DNA from: Streptosporangium sandarakinum
GTDB lineage: Bacteria; Actinomycetota; Actinomycetes; Streptosporangiales; Streptosporangiaceae
NCBI RefSeq assembly: GCF_013409935.1
Contig: NZ_JACCCO010000003.1
Location: 1,536,690-1,600,689 of the forward strand
Direction of reading: 5' to 3'
DNA: 64,000 bases
A model generated the notes under the pieces. The model searched no databases. It worked only from the letters and a program-made list of their open reading frames with translations, and was not told the origin of the DNA. Position 1 is the stretch's first letter. Each line of letters begins with the position of its first letter. Shown piece by piece: positions 60,807-64,000 of the stretch. A program made the position numbers and the translations under genes.

Positions 60807-61477
60807 GCACGTTCACGGTGCTGGTCGCCGAGGACCAGGCGTTGCTGCGCGCGGGGCTGTGCAGGCTGATCGACACCGCCCCCGACCTGGAGACCGTCGG
60901 CGCGGCCGGGGCGGGGGAGCAGGCCGTGGAGCTGGCCCGCGACCTGCGGCCCGACCTGGTGCTCATGGACGTCCGCATGCCCGGCCTCGACGGGATCAAG
61001 GCCACCGAGCTGATCCGGGCCGACCCGGTGACCGCCGGGACGCGGGTGGTGATGCTGACCACGTTCGATCTCGACGAGTACGTCTATGGGGCGTTGCGGG
61101 CCGGAGCCAGCGGATTCCTGCTGAAGGACACCCGGCCGGGCGACCTGCTGGAGGCGCTGCGCATCGTGGGGGAAGGACAGGCGCTGCTGGCCCCGTCGAT
61201 CACCACGCGACTGATCGGGGAGTTCGCCCGGCGCGAGTCCACCGCGATCCCGGCCCGGCTGGCGGCGGGGCTGACCCGGCTGTCCGGCCGGGAGCGGGAG
61301 GTGCTCCTGCTGGTGGCACGAGGGCTGACCAACCCGCAGATCGCCGAGCGACTCGGCATCGGGGGAGCGACGGTCAAGACCCATATCCGCAGCCTGCTGG
61401 CCAAGCTCGCCGCGCACGACCGGGCGCAGCTCGTCATCGCCGCCTACGAGGGCGGCGTGGTCACGGCCGGCAGGTAG
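60803..61477 (+). CDS. NarL/LuxR-type response regulator
   Basis: A 224-aa DNA-binding response regulator. Receiver: acidic pair in VAEDQALLR, phospho-acceptor Asp56 (LVLMDVRMPG), Thr in MLTTFD and Lys in FLLKDTRPG. Output: LuxR helix-turn-helix (LSGREREVLLLVARGLTNPQ, GGATVKTHIRSLLAKL). GTG 60803 lies within the kinase stop (GTGA), so kinase and regulator are made together. Confidence 0.95.
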   Translation: MSTFTVLVAEDQALLRAGLCRLIDTAPDLETVGAAGAGEQAVELARDLRPDLVLMDVRMPGLDGIKATELIRADPVTAGTRVVMLTTFDLDEYVYGALRAGASGFLLKDTRPGDLLEALRIVGEGQALLAPSITTRLIGEFARRESTAIPARLAAGLTRLSGREREVLLLVARGLTNPQIAERLGIGGATVKTHIRSLLAKLAAHDRAQLVIAAYEGGVVTAGR

Positions 61478-61483
61478 GCGCCG

Positions 61484-62608
61484 TCAGCGGCGGTAGGAGA
61501 CCTCGGGGAAGGCGGCTGACGGGCCCCGCAGCAACGCCTGCGGGCGGCCGCGCAGGTGCTGCTCGAAGAAGGCCGGCGGGTAGGCGCGCTGGAAGGCCAG
61601 CGCCCGCTCGGCCGGGATCGTGCCGACGATCTCCTCAAGCTGCTCCTTTCCCAGGCCCAGCGGATCGGCCGACATGGGGATCAGCAGGACGTCGTCGCCG
61701 AAGGAGTTGTGCGCCGCCCCCTTGACCGTCACGTTGAGCCGCCAGCCCCGCAGTCCGTCCCAGAAGGCGCGCAGCGCCGGATTGGTCGCCATGCCGCCCT
61801 TCCCGTCGGTGTCGACCACCATGTACGGCCGGTCGAGGCCGGATCGCGCGACCTTGCCGAAGACTGCGCCGTCCAGGCCGAGCCCGGCCTTGATCCGCGG
61901 GTCGGCGTACATGGCGGAGGAGGTGGCCGCGCCGCCGAGCGAATGCCCGAACATTCCGATCCGCGCGAGGTCGAAGAGCGGCTTCCCGTTACGGCCGGGC
62001 AGCTTCTTCTCCAGGGAGGGCAGGCTGTCCAGGACGAAACGCACGTCGGCCACCCGGACGTCGACCGCCTTGGCGAAGTCGGTCAGCTCGGCACCCGTCT
62101 CCACCCGGCCGCCGGGGAACTCCACCACCGCCGCGTCATAGGGGTGATCGACGGTGACCACCGCGTATCCCCGGCTGGCCAGTTCCTCGACGACGCCGGT
62201 CCCGTACGCGCGGGAGGCGTTGGCACCCGACGAGTACAGGACGACCGGCAGTATGCCCAGGCTCGTATCGACGGGTGCGCCCTCGTGGCCGTCGGTCCTG
62301 TCCAGCAGCACCGAGCCCGGCTCCAGGTCGTTCATTTTCAGGTACCGCTCCGCCGCCGCCTTCGGCATCCAGGGGGCGACCGGGTGGGCCTGCACGTCCC
62401 GGGCCGGATACCACAGGCTGACCATCAGCTCCCGCTTCCTGCCGGAGCCGTTCCAGGGATCCGGGCGGGACCGATCCACCAGGTGGACCGAGACGGTCCC
62501 CACCGGATGCGGGCCCGTCGGCTTCGGGAGCGTCAGGCGCTGCGGTGGGGTGGAGCCGCATCCGGCCAGCGTGAGGGCCAGGGCGGTGATGATGAGTGCA
62601 CGTTTCAC
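61484..62608 (-). CDS. Lipoprotein alpha/beta hydrolase, PAF-acetylhydrolase-like
   Basis: A 374-aa extracytoplasmic esterase-type enzyme. A lipobox (LALTLAGC) ends the short signal peptide, so it is lipid-anchored. The mature part starts PVGTVSVHLVDRSRPDPW and LMVSLWYPAR, nearly the same as in the 13831 protein; nucleophile elbow GHSLGG, oxyanion LPVVLYSSGAN, His in GAAHNSFGD. GTG 62608 (MKRALIITALAL) fits; GTG 62617 would add three residues. Its stop lies 6 bp from the convergent response regulator. Substrate unknown. Confidence 0.87.
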   Translation of the reverse strand: MKRALIITALALTLAGCGSTPPQRLTLPKPTGPHPVGTVSVHLVDRSRPDPWNGSGRKRELMVSLWYPARDVQAHPVAPWMPKAAAERYLKMNDLEPGSVLLDRTDGHEGAPVDTSLGILPVVLYSSGANASRAYGTGVVEELASRGYAVVTVDHPYDAAVVEFPGGRVETGAELTDFAKAVDVRVADVRFVLDSLPSLEKKLPGRNGKPLFDLARIGMFGHSLGGAATSSAMYADPRIKAGLGLDGAVFGKVARSGLDRPYMVVDTDGKGGMATNPALRAFWDGLRGWRLNVTVKGAAHNSFGDDVLLIPMSADPLGLGKEQLEEIVGTIPAERALAFQRAYPPAFFEQHLRGRPQALLRGPSAAFPEVSYRR

Positions 62609-63041
62609 CTCATTCACGGTGCCAGCCGTGTACGGCTGCGGCCTCTGGCCTGAGGATGACCTCCGGCTCAACCCAGGGGGGTAGAGCTCGATGAGGATCG
62701 TTTTCAGGGATGGCGCTCACGAACGAGCCCCGCCTGAGTCCAGGACCTGCCGGCGACCTGGTTCATCGCCACCCGCCTTCCCCCGGACGGCCGACGATCA
62801 GGATGGTGGGGCGCTGACTGCTCCCCGGGCTGCCGTCCTGCGGCTGATCGACGCACCCGGCTCCTTCGTTCTTGACGAGGAGGCCCGAGCACGCTGTGGT
62901 CGGCCGTTTCAGGGCTGGATTTCCACGTCGCGCCCGGCCGGACCTGCCACCCTGCCGGTTCTGGATCGTGGTCGGTGGTGATCAACATCTGGTATCGTTA
63001 CTTCTCCGGCTGAATGTTGATTTCGGCCGGAAAGTGCTTGT
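62609..63041. other. Intergenic region before the acetyltransferase
   Basis: No convincing gene. A 96-codon plus-strand frame from ATG 62691 follows GGGGGG but encodes only Arg/Pro-rich sequence. ATCAACAT (62981-62988) and ATGTTGAT (63014-63021) are inverted 8-bp arms with a -10-like TATCGT (62993-62998) between them, so they probably form the control site of the acetyltransferase gene. Confidence 0.4.
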
Positions 63042-63542
63042 ATGACCATTTTCAAGGTGGACGTGCGGCCCGCGAGCGCCGCAGACTTCTCCACCGTCGA
63101 ACGACTCTGGCTCATGTTCCGCCACGACATGTCGGAGTTCCAGGGCGGGCTGCCCGCCCCCGGCGCCACCTATCGCAGCGACCGGCTGCAGGCCGCGTTC
63201 CAGGACGATGACTGGGCGCCCTACCTGTTCACCAGCGACGACCACCCGGTCGGGTTCTCGTTCGTACGCGCGCTGTCCGGCCCGGAGCGGGTGCTGAACA
63301 GCTTCTTCGTCGTACGCGGGAGGCGCCGATCCGGGATCGGGATGACGGCCGTGCAGGAGGTGATCTCCCGGCATCCCGGCCCGTGGAAGATCGCCTTCCA
63401 GGACTCCAACACGGCGGCCGTGGCGTTCTGGAGGCGCGTGGCCACCACGATCGCCGGCGAGGCGTGGACGGAGGAACGCCGGGCGGTCCCGCACCGGCCG
63501 GACGCCCCGCCGGACGTGTGGATCTCCTTCACGACCGCCTGA
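63042..63542 (+). CDS. GNAT-family N-acetyltransferase
   Basis: A 166-aa acetyl-CoA-dependent acyltransferase-like protein. The first strand-helix pair is VRPASAADFSTVERLWLMF, the acetyl-CoA pyrophosphate loop is RRRSGIGMTAVQEVI (the R/Q-x2-G-x-G/A motif), and the last part FQDSNTAAVAFWRRVA is typical of GNAT helix 4. The acceptor substrate is unknown. ATG 63042 lies in an AT-richer leader with GGAAAG about 12 nt upstream. Confidence 0.9.
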   Translation: MTIFKVDVRPASAADFSTVERLWLMFRHDMSEFQGGLPAPGATYRSDRLQAAFQDDDWAPYLFTSDDHPVGFSFVRALSGPERVLNSFFVVRGRRRSGIGMTAVQEVISRHPGPWKIAFQDSNTAAVAFWRRVATTIAGEAWTEERRAVPHRPDAPPDVWISFTTA

Positions 63543-63819
63543 CAGGTGAGGGGGCCGGCGGCGTCCACCATCGCGGTGCCCCGCGTGATACGGCCATCAC
63601 TGATGACGGTCCTGAACAGGGCGCGGACCAGGCGGTGCTTCAGGGTGCCCGCCGGATACGCGGACTCGTCCCTCGGCCAGAGCCGTACGCCCCAGCCGGT
63701 GGGCGGTGGAAACGGCCGCGGCGGGGTGGCCGTTTCCGCGCCGCGGCCTCGTCCGGGCGTGCCGGTGTCTCCGCCGCCCATGCGTCGATCAGGAGCGGGA
63801 ATCCACTCCGCTCCGCCGG

Positions 63820-64000
63820 TCAGTCGGTGCCGGACTCCATCGCGGCCTGGTCGAGCAGCACCTCGTCGGCGGGGGCCTCGCCGCGGGAGGCGATCGCCTC
63901 GGCGCCGCCCTCGGACATCGCGCCGATCAGCCCGGTCGAGGCCGCCTGCGCGGCGCCGATCAGCTGTGGGTGACCGCTGCCGACCATGCCGAGCCGGGCG
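63820..64000 (-). CDS. C-terminal end of an unidentified protein (gene continues beyond the window)
   Basis: The minus strand gives about 59 codons to the stop at 63820: VGSGHPQLIGAAQAASTGLI, then GAMSEGGAEAIASRGEAPAD and EVLLDQAAMESGTD. The Ala/Gly-rich helical then acidic ending does not identify a family. The 277 bp to its left (63543-63819) hold no gene I can support. Confidence 0.5.
   Translation of the reverse strand, partial: ARLGMVGSGHPQLIGAAQAASTGLIGAMSEGGAEAIASRGEAPADEVLLDQAAMESGTD

Noticed and set aside
62691..62981. 96-codon plus-strand frame with a purine-rich start
   Set aside because: Composition unlike a protein and no family resemblance; kept as intergenic.
63221..63781. 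186-codon minus-strand frame opposite the acetyltransferase
   Set aside because: Overlaps the GNAT gene almost fully; the free part is Arg/Pro-rich and shows no known motif.

Overview
The window looks like chromosomal DNA of a high-GC filamentous actinobacterium. G+C is very high, GTG and TTG starts are common, start/stop overlaps of the ATGA or GTGA type are frequent, and the genes are a soil-actinomycete set: many TetR/ArsR/MarR/LacI/XRE regulators, drug-type MFS pumps, a P450-ferredoxin pair, SigE-type and SigJ-like sigma factors. The Streptosporangiaceae (Nonomuraea/Streptosporangium-like) are my best guess, from protein style only. No rRNA, tRNA, CRISPR array or replication origin was seen.

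Layout. 1-8.5 kb: a TetR gene coupled to an MFS pump, a divergent second MFS pump, a DUF5937/ArsR regulator with an aldo-keto reductase, a YCII protein beside a broken sigma factor, a small XRE regulator, and an XRE-PPOX protein next to Hsp20. 8.7-13.7 kb: a tyrosine recombinase, a Ktr/Trk potassium uptake operon with a tiny coupled membrane protein, and a glutamine-N5 methyltransferase behind a structured leader. 13.8-20 kb: a secreted alpha/beta hydrolase behind a 30-bp operator, P450-ferredoxin-TetR, an unknown protein, and a divergent LysR/FAD-oxidase pair that has lost internal segments. 20.1-25.3 kb: a LacI-controlled ChvE-type monosaccharide ABC operon. 25.4-28.8 kb: DUF1707 protein, TetR, FAD monooxygenase and TetR.

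28.8-34.1 kb is a gene graveyard: two pieces of a serine recombinase, pieces of oxidoreductases, an SDR without its cofactor-binding end, a TetR gene with a nonsense codon, an NTF2-like remnant and a short inverted-repeat element. One intact SnoaL-like gene remains. 34.1-46.6 kb: DUF5937/ArsR with divergent MFS, hydrolase-TetR pair, aminoglycoside-phosphotransferase-like kinase, IS5-type transposase tail, membrane hydrolase, nadE, amino-acid permease, NmrA/MarR pair, and two related small DNA-binding genes with elaborate palindromes. 46.7-50.8 kb: a SigE-family sigma factor coupled to a membrane-anchored propeller protein, and a C39-peptidase ABC exporter.

50.9-59.4 kb is a compact catabolic locus: TetR, sugar MFS permease, GH13, GH36, GH2 and a DUF2804 protein, all overlapping or nearly so. 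None of the enzymes has a signal peptide, so oligosaccharides are probably imported whole and split in the cytosol. 59.5-64 kb: a NarL-type two-component system, a lipoprotein hydrolase, a GNAT acetyltransferase and the 3' end of an unidentified gene.

Two themes recur. Many regulator genes have clean palindromic operators beside them, so regulator-site pairs can be proposed directly. Three secreted or membrane hydrolases of one family (13.8, 39.5 and 61.5 kb) sit in unrelated contexts, two of them with their own operators.
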